Positions 51,751 to 59,101 of a DNA stretch of 64,000 nucleotides are shown here, piece after piece. This DNA comes from Pseudescherichia sp031998825. GTDB lineage: Bacteria; Pseudomonadota; Gammaproteobacteria; Enterobacterales; Enterobacteriaceae. The position numbers were made by a program, and so were the translations under genes. Numbering within the stretch: position 1 is the stretch's first letter; each line of letters starts with the position of its first letter. The DNA is taken from positions 1 to 64,000 of the forward strand of contig NZ_DAMACX010000022.1 in assembly GCF_031998825.1 (NCBI RefSeq), read 5' to 3'. The notes under the pieces are model-generated. The model worked only from the letters and a program-made list of their open reading frames with translations. It was not told where the DNA came from and searched no databases.

Positions 51751-53133
51751 ATGGCTAAATCACTACTTATTATGGGAAACAGAACCCAAGGCGCAGGGTG
51801 CTTTAACCTATCATATGCACGCATTGTTTCATTAGATGCCGACACACTGACACCCGTTTTTGCTAACTGGCAATATGAAGGTGAATCTCTGGTTACTCAA
51901 GGAACAGCCTTTTATGATCATAATTCGGTCAATCGCTTAATTGTTAGCGCAGACGGATATGCGTCGGTAATATTAAATGCAGGTAATGTTGATATTTTTA
52001 GAGATGATATAGTTAATGTGGTCAATAATGATAAGCAAATAAAGCAGTGGGGCAACGTAGGTTACGTAACAAAGTATCCGATTGCTGATGCCGATAATCA
52101 TGATTTTCAAAAGGTGACAGTGGGTAATGAGTGTTCGTTTGCCATTCGCACCGACAAATCGCTTTATGCCTGGGGGAATCCTCAGTATGGTGGTCAGCTT
52201 AAACCCACTACACAGTCTCGCAATGATATCCAGCAAGTCATGCCATCGGGAATGGCGGGTATATTGCGCGGGAGTTCCTCGCCTTATATTGAAGAGTGGG
52301 GTTATAAAATCGGAGGCGATTTTGCTTTACCTGATGAAATCGCCAGCATGGATAATATTATCGATCTTGTCTGTAACGACAATGTGCGTACCGTACTGAC
52401 AAGTGACGGGAAAATATATGCATGGGGGAATTATAAAGAGGGAGCAATTGTTCCGGATGAAATTGCTGAATTAACTGACATTACGGCAGTTTATGTTAAT
52501 TCAATGTCTGTCTGCGTTTTACGCCGTAACGGGCAGGTTGCAGCGTGGGGGGTATATGATGCGGGTGGAACTGTACCCGATGATATCGCTGCCTTAACGG
52601 ATATTGTGCGCGTCTATCCTGGATATTTAAGCTATGTCGCGTTGCGCGAAAATGGCAGTATCGTTGTCTGGGGTCGAAAAGATGAGTATGTTGACTTCCC
52701 TGATGACATTGCTGCATTGACCAATATTGTTGATGTTCGGTTTTGTAGCTATGCGGGTGGGCAAGGCACTTATATTCTGCTATGCGATGATGGTAGCGTT
52801 CGCGGATTTGGCACAGAGGTCACAGATCTTTTACCCATCCCTGATGGGCTGACGGATGTTGTTGCTTTAACAGGAGTAAGCGCATACTGCTCAGCTCTGA
52901 AAAAAGATGGCTCCGTCGTAAACTGGGGTAATAACGCATATCTTGATGATTCTCAGGTACGTGAGAGCCTGGTTAATGTGAGAGCCATTTACGGTTCAGC
53001 TTACTGTATGGTCGCTCTTACCCGTGATGACTCTCTGGTTGTATGGGGTGAATCAGAGAGCGGCGATCCGATGGATCTTATTCCAGATGGCGTCCAAGGT
53101 AATATTTCTTATATGCAACCTTACGAAATATAA
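51751..53133 (+). CDS. RCC1-repeat beta-propeller protein
   Basis: 460 aa with repeated RCC1 blades of the type 'PDDIAALTDIV...ALR.NGSIVVWG': at least eight (W/F)G turns, including YAWGNPQYGG, EWGYKIGG, AWGNYKEG, AWGVYDAG, VWGRKDEY, NWGNNAYL and VWGESESG. The first 110 residues lack clear repeats. No signal peptide, so secretion would need a dedicated system. In eukaryotes the fold acts as a Ran exchange factor; in bacteria it occurs in beta-lactamase inhibitor BLIP-II and in many uncharacterised or secreted proteins. Function unknown. AAGGA ribosome site. AT-rich, like its glycosyltransferase neighbour. Confidence 0.85.
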   Translation: MAKSLLIMGNRTQGAGCFNLSYARIVSLDADTLTPVFANWQYEGESLVTQGTAFYDHNSVNRLIVSADGYASVILNAGNVDIFRDDIVNVVNNDKQIKQWGNVGYVTKYPIADADNHDFQKVTVGNECSFAIRTDKSLYAWGNPQYGGQLKPTTQSRNDIQQVMPSGMAGILRGSSSPYIEEWGYKIGGDFALPDEIASMDNIIDLVCNDNVRTVLTSDGKIYAWGNYKEGAIVPDEIAELTDITAVYVNSMSVCVLRRNGQVAAWGVYDAGGTVPDDIAALTDIVRVYPGYLSYVALRENGSIVVWGRKDEYVDFPDDIAALTNIVDVRFCSYAGGQGTYILLCDDGSVRGFGTEVTDLLPIPDGLTDVVALTGVSAYCSALKKDGSVVNWGNNAYLDDSQVRESLVNVRAIYGSAYCMVALTRDDSLVVWGESESGDPMDLIPDGVQGNISYMQPYEI

Positions 53134-53204
53134 TTAATACACGCGAATAAGCTACTTTTCTGTAAAGTTATGAATGACCCACGCTTTTAAGACACTCAGC
53201 GTAT

Positions 53205-53228
53205 GCAGAGGGGCCAATCCCCCTCTGC
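53205..53228. terminator. Hairpin between RCC1 gene and PTS operon
   Basis: GCAGAGGGG / CCCCCTCTGC stem with a short loop lies between the convergent genes, 14 bp from the IIC stop. No T tract. Terminator role inferred. Confidence 0.5.
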
Positions 53229-53241
53229 TACTTAGCATGCT

Positions 53242-54618
53242 TTACTGCCCTGTCCCCTCTTCCACCGGCACCTTCTTTTTAGCCGTGAAGTTATAGATAA
53301 CCAGCAGCGCAAAGATGCCGGTGATGGTCAGGGTAATCATCCCCTTATCCATAAACTGAGCCATATTACCAAGAACGATCCCCACCACGCCGAAATCGGT
53401 ATCGGAGAAGGTGGTGTTGGTCAGCCCAATCGCTCCCAGGACCGGCAGCAGCGCAACGGGCAGGAAGGTGATCAAGATCCCGTGGGCAAACGCCCCGCAG
53501 ATAGCCCCTCGTTTACCGCCGGTAGCATTACCGAAAACGCCCGCGGTAGCGCCGCAGAAGAAGTGCGGCACGACGCCGGGCAGGATCAGCACCCAGTGCA
53601 GCTGGCCGAGGATGAACAACCCTACCAATCCGCCCACGAAGCTGGAGATAAACCCGACCAGCACCGCATTTGGCGCGTAGGGGAAGACAATGGGGCAGTC
53701 CAGAGCAGGTACGGCATTCGGTACCAGCTTCTCAGAGAAACCGGTAAAAGCCGGCACAATCTCCGCGAGGATTAAGCGCACGCCCTGCAGGATAATAAAT
53801 ACGCCCGCAGCAAAGGTAATCGCCTGGATAAAGGAGTAGACCAGATAATTTTGACCGTCGCTGAAGTTAGCCTCAACGTACTCTTTACCCGCCGATACTG
53901 ACAGGATCAGGTAGATAACCATCATGGTCAGGGAGATAGAGATGGTGCTGTCGCGCAAAAAACTGAGGTTTTTCGGCATGTTCATCTCTTCGGTGGATTT
54001 GGATCCTTTACCCACCAGGGTACCAATCCAGCCTGAGAGAACATAGCCAATCGTGCCCGTATGCGCTAAAGCAACCTGATCGCCGCCGACGATTTTACGC
54101 ATATAGGGCTGAGCCAGCGCCGGGAATGCCGCCATCAAAATACCCAGCGCTAACGACCCGGTATAGATAAGCTGAACACCTTCAAAACCGGCTACCGAGA
54201 GGATGATCGCGACCATACAGGCCATGTAGAAGGTTACGTGCCCTGAAAGGTAGATATATTTCAGGCGAGTAAACCTGGCGACAACAATGTTAGCCACCAT
54301 GCCGAATGCCATAATTAGCGTGGTCGGCGCACCGTACTTAGCGAGGGCAATCGAAACCATTGCTTCGTTATTCGGGATGATCCCCTGAACGTCGAACGCT
54401 TCTTTGAAAATATCGCCCAGCGGGGTTAATGAGCTGACCAGAACAGAGGCACCGCCAGCCAGGACTAAGAAGCCAAGAATGGTTTTTACGGTTCCCTTAA
54501 TCACATCCGGGAAAGGCTTTTTTTGTGCCACAAGCCCGAACAGCGCCACCAGCCCAACAAGGATGGAGGGCACCTTCAGCACATCGACGACAAACTGCAA
54601 AAGGTTTTGAATAAACAT
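53242..54618 (-). CDS. Ascorbate-type PTS IIC permease (UlaA-like)
   Basis: 458 aa with about 11 membrane helices. UlaA/SgaT-type IIC: VIKGTVKTILGFLVLAGGASVLVSSLTPLGDIFKEAF, LSGHVTFYMACMVAI, and APNAVLVGFISSFVGGLVG. It transports and phosphorylates a sugar or sugar acid with the IIB and IIA encoded just upstream. The substrate is not necessarily ascorbate: no ula catabolic genes accompany it. Third gene of the operon. Confidence 0.9.
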   Translation of the reverse strand: MFIQNLLQFVVDVLKVPSILVGLVALFGLVAQKKPFPDVIKGTVKTILGFLVLAGGASVLVSSLTPLGDIFKEAFDVQGIIPNNEAMVSIALAKYGAPTTLIMAFGMVANIVVARFTRLKYIYLSGHVTFYMACMVAIILSVAGFEGVQLIYTGSLALGILMAAFPALAQPYMRKIVGGDQVALAHTGTIGYVLSGWIGTLVGKGSKSTEEMNMPKNLSFLRDSTISISLTMMVIYLILSVSAGKEYVEANFSDGQNYLVYSFIQAITFAAGVFIILQGVRLILAEIVPAFTGFSEKLVPNAVPALDCPIVFPYAPNAVLVGFISSFVGGLVGLFILGQLHWVLILPGVVPHFFCGATAGVFGNATGGKRGAICGAFAHGILITFLPVALLPVLGAIGLTNTTFSDTDFGVVGIVLGNMAQFMDKGMITLTITGIFALLVIYNFTAKKKVPVEEGTGQ

Positions 54619-54650
54619 ATTAACCTCTACGGGAAGATGTTCATCTCGAA

Positions 54651-54929
54651 TTACGCGTTATTTTTCTCAAAATACTCGCGTATTTTTTGTTCGATCTCTT
54701 TCAGATCGATAATGTTGTTAATGATGATAATCTTGTCCTCCGGCAGGTTGGCGCTATAGGCAATATCCTTCGCCATCACAAAAACGTCAGCTACGTCGGG
54801 CGTTACCGACCCCAGGTCGGAGTGCTCGACTTCGGCTACAATATTGAGGTTTTTCAGCACCTTTTTAATATTCATTTCCATCATGAAGCTGCTGCCCAGA
54901 CCTGAACCACACACCGCCATCATTTTCAT
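54651..54929 (-). CDS. PTS IIB component (UlaB-like)
   Basis: 92 aa. Phospho-cysteine motif AVCGSGLGSSFMMEMN (Cys7) typical of the lactose/ascorbate IIB fold. It passes phosphate from IIA to the sugar at IIC. 32 bp before the IIC gene and 33 bp after IIA. Confidence 0.92.
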   Translation of the reverse strand: MKMMAVCGSGLGSSFMMEMNIKKVLKNLNIVAEVEHSDLGSVTPDVADVFVMAKDIAYSANLPEDKIIIINNIIDLKEIEQKIREYFEKNNA

Positions 54930-54962
54930 AACTCACCTCATTAATCGTTGATCACTGTTCGT

Positions 54963-55427
54963 CTACTGGGCGATACCGTTATCGGCCAGTAAAATTGCAT
55001 TCAGTTCTTCTTTGCTGCGGACGTTGAAGACCTTTTCCATTTCGTCTTCATCAGAGAGCAACTCAGCCAGCTGAGAGATCATCTCTATATGACTGTTGCT
55101 GTCCGGCGCGGCAAACATGAAAACCGTGTCTACCGGATCGTTCTCGTCAGCGTTAAACACCACGGGTTCAGCCAGCTTTACCACCGATAAACCCAGCGCC
55201 TGAGCGCCCTCTTCCGGACGAGCGTGGGGCATGGCAATCCGCGGGGCGATAACGAAGTAAGGCCCGATCTCCTCTTTCTGCCGGATAATGGCCTCGATAT
55301 AGCGTTGTGATATGGCCCCCTCATTGAGGAGAGGAGTCCCGGCAATCTGAATGGCCTCTTTCCAGTCCGCGACGCGCTCAACGTACTGAACTTTTTCGTT
55401 ATTTAACCACTTTGCCAGATGCGACAT
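54963..55427 (-). CDS. PTS IIA component (UlaC/mannitol-fructose type)
   Basis: 154 aa. PTS_EIIA_2 domain with the phosphorylated His in the APRIAMPHARPEEGAQALGLS motif. First gene of the IIA-IIB-IIC operon. Two copies of a HutC/GntR consensus operator lie 54-82 bp upstream of its start, so repression by the divergent GntR protein is likely. Confidence 0.92.
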   Translation of the reverse strand: MSHLAKWLNNEKVQYVERVADWKEAIQIAGTPLLNEGAISQRYIEAIIRQKEEIGPYFVIAPRIAMPHARPEEGAQALGLSVVKLAEPVVFNADENDPVDTVFMFAAPDSNSHIEMISQLAELLSDEDEMEKVFNVRSKEELNAILLADNGIAQ

Positions 55428-55480
55428 GTTTTTCTCCCTGATCTAAAAAAACGCGTTTCTCTGTTTCAGGCTGCTTGATA

Positions 55481-55509
55481 CGTATAGACATCTTTAAGAT
55501 GTATAGTCA
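55481..55509. promoter_or_regulatory. Paired GntR/HutC operators upstream of the PTS operon
   Basis: CGTATAGACA (55481-55490) and TGTATAGTCA (55500-55509) match the HutC-subfamily half-consensus yGTMTAKACr, with centres 19 bp apart. They also flank a palindrome ACATCTT-T-AAGATGT (55488-55502). Confidence 0.65.
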
Positions 55510-55654
55510 TCTAGATAGTGGACCGGGATCTGGGCAGATACAATATGTAACGGTAACATTGCAGCGAACTCGCGGTATTTGGATGCAAATTCGTTAAGCC
55601 GATCACATCTCTACACCACTCAAGTGGTGCTAAGCGAAGAATATCAGGCATACA

Positions 55655-55664
55655 TGTATAGACA
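55655..55664. promoter_or_regulatory. GntR/HutC operator upstream of the regulator gene
   Basis: TGTATAGACA, the same decamer as at 55481-55490, lies 45 bp before the regulator start. This suggests autoregulation. Confidence 0.6.
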
Positions 55665-55708
55665 GGCTCAGGGGAGTCGCTCTTTCACACTTATCGGGAA
55701 GAATATCG

Positions 55709-56443
55709 ATGGTTGATGGCATAACAGAGAAGCAGAGAGAGGTAGTCGATTACATCCTGAAGAAAATTAAGGATGACGGCCTGTTGCCTGGCGATAAGCT
55801 CGATACTGAAATTGCCATTGCCAAAAATATTGGTATTACCCGCGCTACCGTTCGTGAAGCCACGCGCATTTTAATAGAGCAGCAGAGGATTTACCGAGTT
55901 AAAGGCTCGGGCCTATATGTGGGTTCGATTGGCGTAAGCAACCACTCTGGACGATTTCATGCGCTCTCACCTTTCGATTATCAGGCCCAGAAGCACGGTT
56001 ATAAGGGCGTACGAAAGGTTATCTCAGCCAGCATCATCCGCGTTCCCTCCCCTGATATGGCTCAGGCGCTACGTATTAAGAACAGCGACAAGGTCTATAA
56101 AATTTTACGTCTGATGTGCTTCGATGATATTCCCGTTGCGCTGGAGCATAGCCACCTGCCGGTGAGCATGTTTAGCACCATGGAGTTCAGCAGGCTGGAG
56201 ATCTCGAAATTCTCCTATATCGAACAGATTACCGGTAAAAAGATCCAGCGCCGGGACCAGAACCTGGAGGCGGTCAACTTGACCGATGCGGATGTGCTCT
56301 CCTTATTAAAACTAAAGGAAAATGATGCGGTTATCGAGCTTACGGAGACGGTGTTTCTCGATGATGGAACGCCCTGCGAGGTGAATATCGCGATAATTAA
56401 TACAAGGATTTTCCCGCTGCGGCAGGATTCACGGCGGCCTTGA
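55709..56443 (+). CDS. GntR-family (HutC type) transcriptional regulator
   Basis: 244 aa. An N-terminal winged helix (KIKDDGLLPGDKLDTEIAIAKNIGITRATVREATRILIEQQRIYRVKGSGLYVG, about residues 16-70) precedes a UTRA effector domain (RVPSPDMAQALRIKNSDKVYKILRLMCFDDIPVALEHSHLP...). HutC-subfamily members usually repress the neighbouring sugar operon until a phosphosugar binds. Divergent from the PTS operon with a 281-bp gap that holds three matching operators. Confidence 0.92.
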   Translation: MVDGITEKQREVVDYILKKIKDDGLLPGDKLDTEIAIAKNIGITRATVREATRILIEQQRIYRVKGSGLYVGSIGVSNHSGRFHALSPFDYQAQKHGYKGVRKVISASIIRVPSPDMAQALRIKNSDKVYKILRLMCFDDIPVALEHSHLPVSMFSTMEFSRLEISKFSYIEQITGKKIQRRDQNLEAVNLTDADVLSLLKLKENDAVIELTETVFLDDGTPCEVNIAIINTRIFPLRQDSRRP

Positions 56444-56797
56444 ATAATATAGAGAGCCTTGTTGGATAACGTACGCTTATCAAACTTCTTTGCGAATGAT
56501 TTGAGTGGATCCGTCTTATCTGTAATTAAATTTGATGTGCCGATAATAGGAACATGACGAGAAGGATAATTTGATTGATTTAAAAGGGTTTTTGTCATTG
56601 TTATTTTTTAAGTTACCCCCAAAAGTACCCCCATACTGCATACTATGAACATGGTCAAACAATCATCACTTTTATTTATTCTTTATGTGCTGAACAAATA
56701 ATAAATAAAGTGTTTAATTTTCCGCACGAAATGAACATAATTTATATCTTAAAACAGAGGGTTCACAATAGAACCCTCTAATATTTAGAAGTACAAA
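56444..56797. other. Intergenic region with left island boundary
   Basis: 354 bp between gntR and the AIPR gene. It holds the 15-bp thrW-derived repeat (56537-56551) and two TACCCCC repeats (56614-56620 and 56626-56632) 12 bp apart, which resemble arm-type sites near P4-type integrase att regions. A minus-strand reading frame covers 56215-56598 but overlaps gntR and has no recognisable domain. Confidence 0.5.
56537..56551 (-). repeat. att-like direct repeat, distal copy
   Basis: GTGCCGATAATAGGA, identical to the 3' end of thrW including the discriminator base and acceptor stem. It marks the far end of the mini-island. Confidence 0.75.
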
Positions 56798-58414
56798 CTA
56801 AAGCTCAGTATCGTGCAACATTTCGCTCACTGATTCCCTAAATCGTACCTGAATCATTTTTCGTGCATCAGTGAGGGTCACATCGCTGAGCGGGTAATAA
56901 GAACTTAAAGCTTCCTCAAGCATATTAATGCATTTTTCATAGCTCCAATCTTCTCTGACTTTATGCATATAGATTATATAGAAAATCTTCTGTTCTATTT
57001 TCTGTATGCTATCAGTTGAAGATGAATAAGCCTTTTTGATTTCGTAATAACTTTCCACCAACTGAGGGGCATTTGAAAAATTAAAATTATCCTCACTAAA
57101 AATACCATCGTAGTATTTACCAAAAATATGTTGTTTTTGGTTTGAAGATTTTTCAGGGAAACCTTGATAAGCGAAAAGTATCTGGCCAAATTGCTCCATA
57201 CTAATTTTGTATCGGTATTCTTTTTCGTCATGAATCCCAGTATCACCATTTTTTCTGGAATAAATAATACCATGCTCATCTAGTAACTGTTCCAATTGTA
57301 TTTGCAATGTGCTTAAAGACTTCAAGTCTACATTAGAAATAGAGTTTTGACTGTTTGTGTATTCCGCTATTTTATTTGCAGTTTCATTATTAGAAGCATT
57401 GAATATCCGAACAAGAAGTTCGCCTTTTGAAATATATTCAGTAATATTTGATTTATCCGCCGCATTAAAATCATGAAGTGTTCTAAGCGTTTGTCCACCA
57501 TTTAAGACTTGGATCCCAGATAAACTAATTCTAACTTTTCTATGACCATTTACTGGGTGAGCTTTAATATCGTCAGCAACTATAGTTAATCCATTGTTAT
57601 ACATGAATAACTTACTTGCTTCTTCACGCAAGGTTTTGGCTATCCCTGCATTATAGCGCGAGCGTTGAACAAAACCCCTGACGTTATCGAAAAGAACCCC
57701 AAAATCTATTTTTTCGTTTGCCAATAATTCAAAATTCTCACAATTGTGATCTCCACGTAAATCAGCATTACGACAAGTAATTCTTATCACATCGGCAGCA
57801 TTTAGCCTGATAACATACGATTTAGATGTCGAAATTGAACTCTCTGAATAAGACATGAGAGAATCATTATCGATAATCAATTCTGCATTAATTGGAGCGG
57901 GACGTATAGACATAATACTTGTTATGTGAGGAAGGCATATAGATATTACTTCCATGTCATATACATTTTTCAGTTGTTGGATAGCACTTTCGTCATGTTC
58001 TATAGGCAATGCTTCATTGCTTATCATATATAAAGAAAGCTTCCACACTTCGTTCCCATTTAATAACTCATTAATTTTTGTCACATACGATGCTAACTTA
58101 CCTTCTAATCCATCGATACTTTCGTTCATTATACAATTTACAAGCTTTGTTGATACAAAAGCCTCATTGAAGCTTTGCTTCTGGTCAACTTTGAATCGTT
58201 CTCTAAACTTAAAATTAAATAACTTAATTTCCTTGCCTTCACTATCTATAAATATTGCATCAATCCCATGATCATCATTTCGATTACCATATAAATATGA
58301 ATTATATTCAGTATCTGTAATGTAATCACTAATTCGATCAATATCTTTTTCATTGCATAATGATTCTATGCATGAAGAGATAAAAACCAAACCTTTGTTG
58401 TAACTTAAGTTCAT
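56798..58414 (-). CDS. AIPR-family abortive phage infection protein
   Basis: 538 aa. AIPR (PF10592) features: an N-terminal DDHGIDAIFIDSEGKEIKLFNFKFRERF block, FGVLFDNVRGFVQRSRYNAGIAKTL, LFMYNNGLTIVADDI, SLSGIQVLNGGQTLRTLHDF and AEYTNSQNSISNVDLKSL. AIPR proteins are found in phage-resistance loci and in restriction-like systems; the mechanism is not settled. The ATG at 58414 directly follows an in-frame stop. A 54-aa frame with its own ribosome site overlaps the start. Base composition is much more AT-rich than the proline genes next door. No partner methylase or nuclease is nearby, so it probably acts alone. Confidence 0.85.
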   Translation of the reverse strand: MNLSYNKGLVFISSCIESLCNEKDIDRISDYITDTEYNSYLYGNRNDDHGIDAIFIDSEGKEIKLFNFKFRERFKVDQKQSFNEAFVSTKLVNCIMNESIDGLEGKLASYVTKINELLNGNEVWKLSLYMISNEALPIEHDESAIQQLKNVYDMEVISICLPHITSIMSIRPAPINAELIIDNDSLMSYSESSISTSKSYVIRLNAADVIRITCRNADLRGDHNCENFELLANEKIDFGVLFDNVRGFVQRSRYNAGIAKTLREEASKLFMYNNGLTIVADDIKAHPVNGHRKVRISLSGIQVLNGGQTLRTLHDFNAADKSNITEYISKGELLVRIFNASNNETANKIAEYTNSQNSISNVDLKSLSTLQIQLEQLLDEHGIIYSRKNGDTGIHDEKEYRYKISMEQFGQILFAYQGFPEKSSNQKQHIFGKYYDGIFSEDNFNFSNAPQLVESYYEIKKAYSSSTDSIQKIEQKIFYIIYMHKVREDWSYEKCINMLEEALSSYYPLSDVTLTDARKMIQVRFRESVSEMLHDTEL

Positions 58415-58514
58415 TCACTTCTTGAACAAATTGATTAGTTTTACTGAATAAATCAAAATATTTTTGGCATTTGATATTAAGCAATTTAAAATCATTGATA
58501 CTTACATGCGACAT
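58350..58514 (-). CDS. Small ORF upstream of and overlapping the AIPR gene
   Basis: 54 codons starting ATG 58514 (MSHVSINDFKLLNIKC), preceded by AAAAGGA, and ending inside the AIPR gene (65-bp overlap). No recognised domain. It may be a short translated leader that couples AIPR translation, a genuine small protein, or the N-terminus of AIPR displaced by a frameshift. Confidence 0.4.
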   Translation of the reverse strand: MSHVSINDFKLLNIKCQKYFDLFSKTNQFVQEVNELKLQQRFGFYLFMHRIIMQ

Positions 58515-58914
58515 CGTATAGTCCTTTTAAACAGATGATTTTTATCCATTATGCCTTATAGGACTGATTTCTGCTTGTGATCTCTCGCTCGTTAAATCAA
58601 ATATTGTCGGTCGTATTGATACAGTTCATCAGAATGAAGCAACTGTAACTTAGAGCAACAACAACTAGAAATCTCTGGGTTCCTTATTTGCGGGGGAGTT
58701 TGTCAGGTTTACAAAGCAAAGTGGTATAGCCAGTGCATTCAAGTAAATGTACGGTTGGGAACTCTTTTAAGACGAAACTCTACGCTCACCTTTCTGCCGG
58801 ACATCCAAGCGAACACGCTAGCTAAATTGACACAATTTTGAGCCGCAATGGCACAAATCTGTCCCAATAGAGAAACGAGATTTACATCAACAGCAGGTAA
58901 CTATCTGATTTAAT
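58515..58914. other. Island flank between AIPR locus and thrW
   Basis: 400 bp without an intact gene. It should hold the AIPR promoter (minus strand). A plus-strand fragment at 58745-58825 encodes a tail resembling a tyrosine recombinase C-terminus; a stop lies just upstream of it in that frame. Confidence 0.45.
58745..58825 (+). pseudogene. Possible tyrosine integrase C-terminal remnant
   Basis: The frame ends TKLYAHLSAGHPSEHAS-stop. YAHLS with the preceding Thr/Leu is the usual form of the nucleophile-tyrosine segment near the C-terminus of phage integrases. Only about 27 codons survive, and the match is short, so it is supported mainly by location 90 bp from an att-like tRNA end. Confidence 0.35.
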
Positions 58915-58990
58915 TGGTGCCGATAATAGGAGTCGAACCTACGACCTTCGCATTACGAATGCGCTGCTCTACCAACTGAGCTATATCGGC
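58915..58990 (-). tRNA. thrW: tRNA-Thr (anticodon CGT)
   Basis: 76 nt with encoded CCA. Read on the minus strand: acceptor GCCGATA, D-stem AGCTC, anticodon loop TTCGTAA (CGT, reads ACG), and TPsiC arm GTAGGTTCGACTCC. Located downstream of proA as in E. coli. Its 3' end is duplicated at 56537-56551. Confidence 0.97.
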
Positions 58991-59101
58991 CCTGGGGGAC
59001 CGGTTACGAGCGTAACCACGGGGTAGAAGGTTAGATCTAACCGGGTGATGCGTCAATGCCCTTGGCAATCAAGCGGCTACTTTTGCATCACCCTGCTAGT
59101 T

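Larger units (their letters stand above)
56537..58931. mobile_element. thrW-associated mini genomic island
   Basis: A 2.4 kb AT-rich segment is bounded by a perfect 15-bp direct repeat, GTGCCGATAATAGGA, found at the thrW 3' end (58917-58931) and at 56537-56551. It carries one intact gene, an AIPR-type defence protein, a small ORF and a possible tyrosine recombinase remnant. thrW is a known integration site (CP4-6 in E. coli K-12). No complete integrase is present, so it can no longer move by itself. Confidence 0.75.

Noticed and set aside
53242..55427. Considered as the ula (ascorbate) operon
   Set aside because: No ulaDEF catabolic genes and a GntR/HutC regulator instead of UlaR; only the transporter type matches.
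56215..56598. 127-codon minus-strand frame across the island boundary
   Set aside because: Most of it is antisense to the conserved C-terminus of the GntR regulator, and no domain is visible. Its first codons lie at the att-like repeat and could be leftover island sequence.
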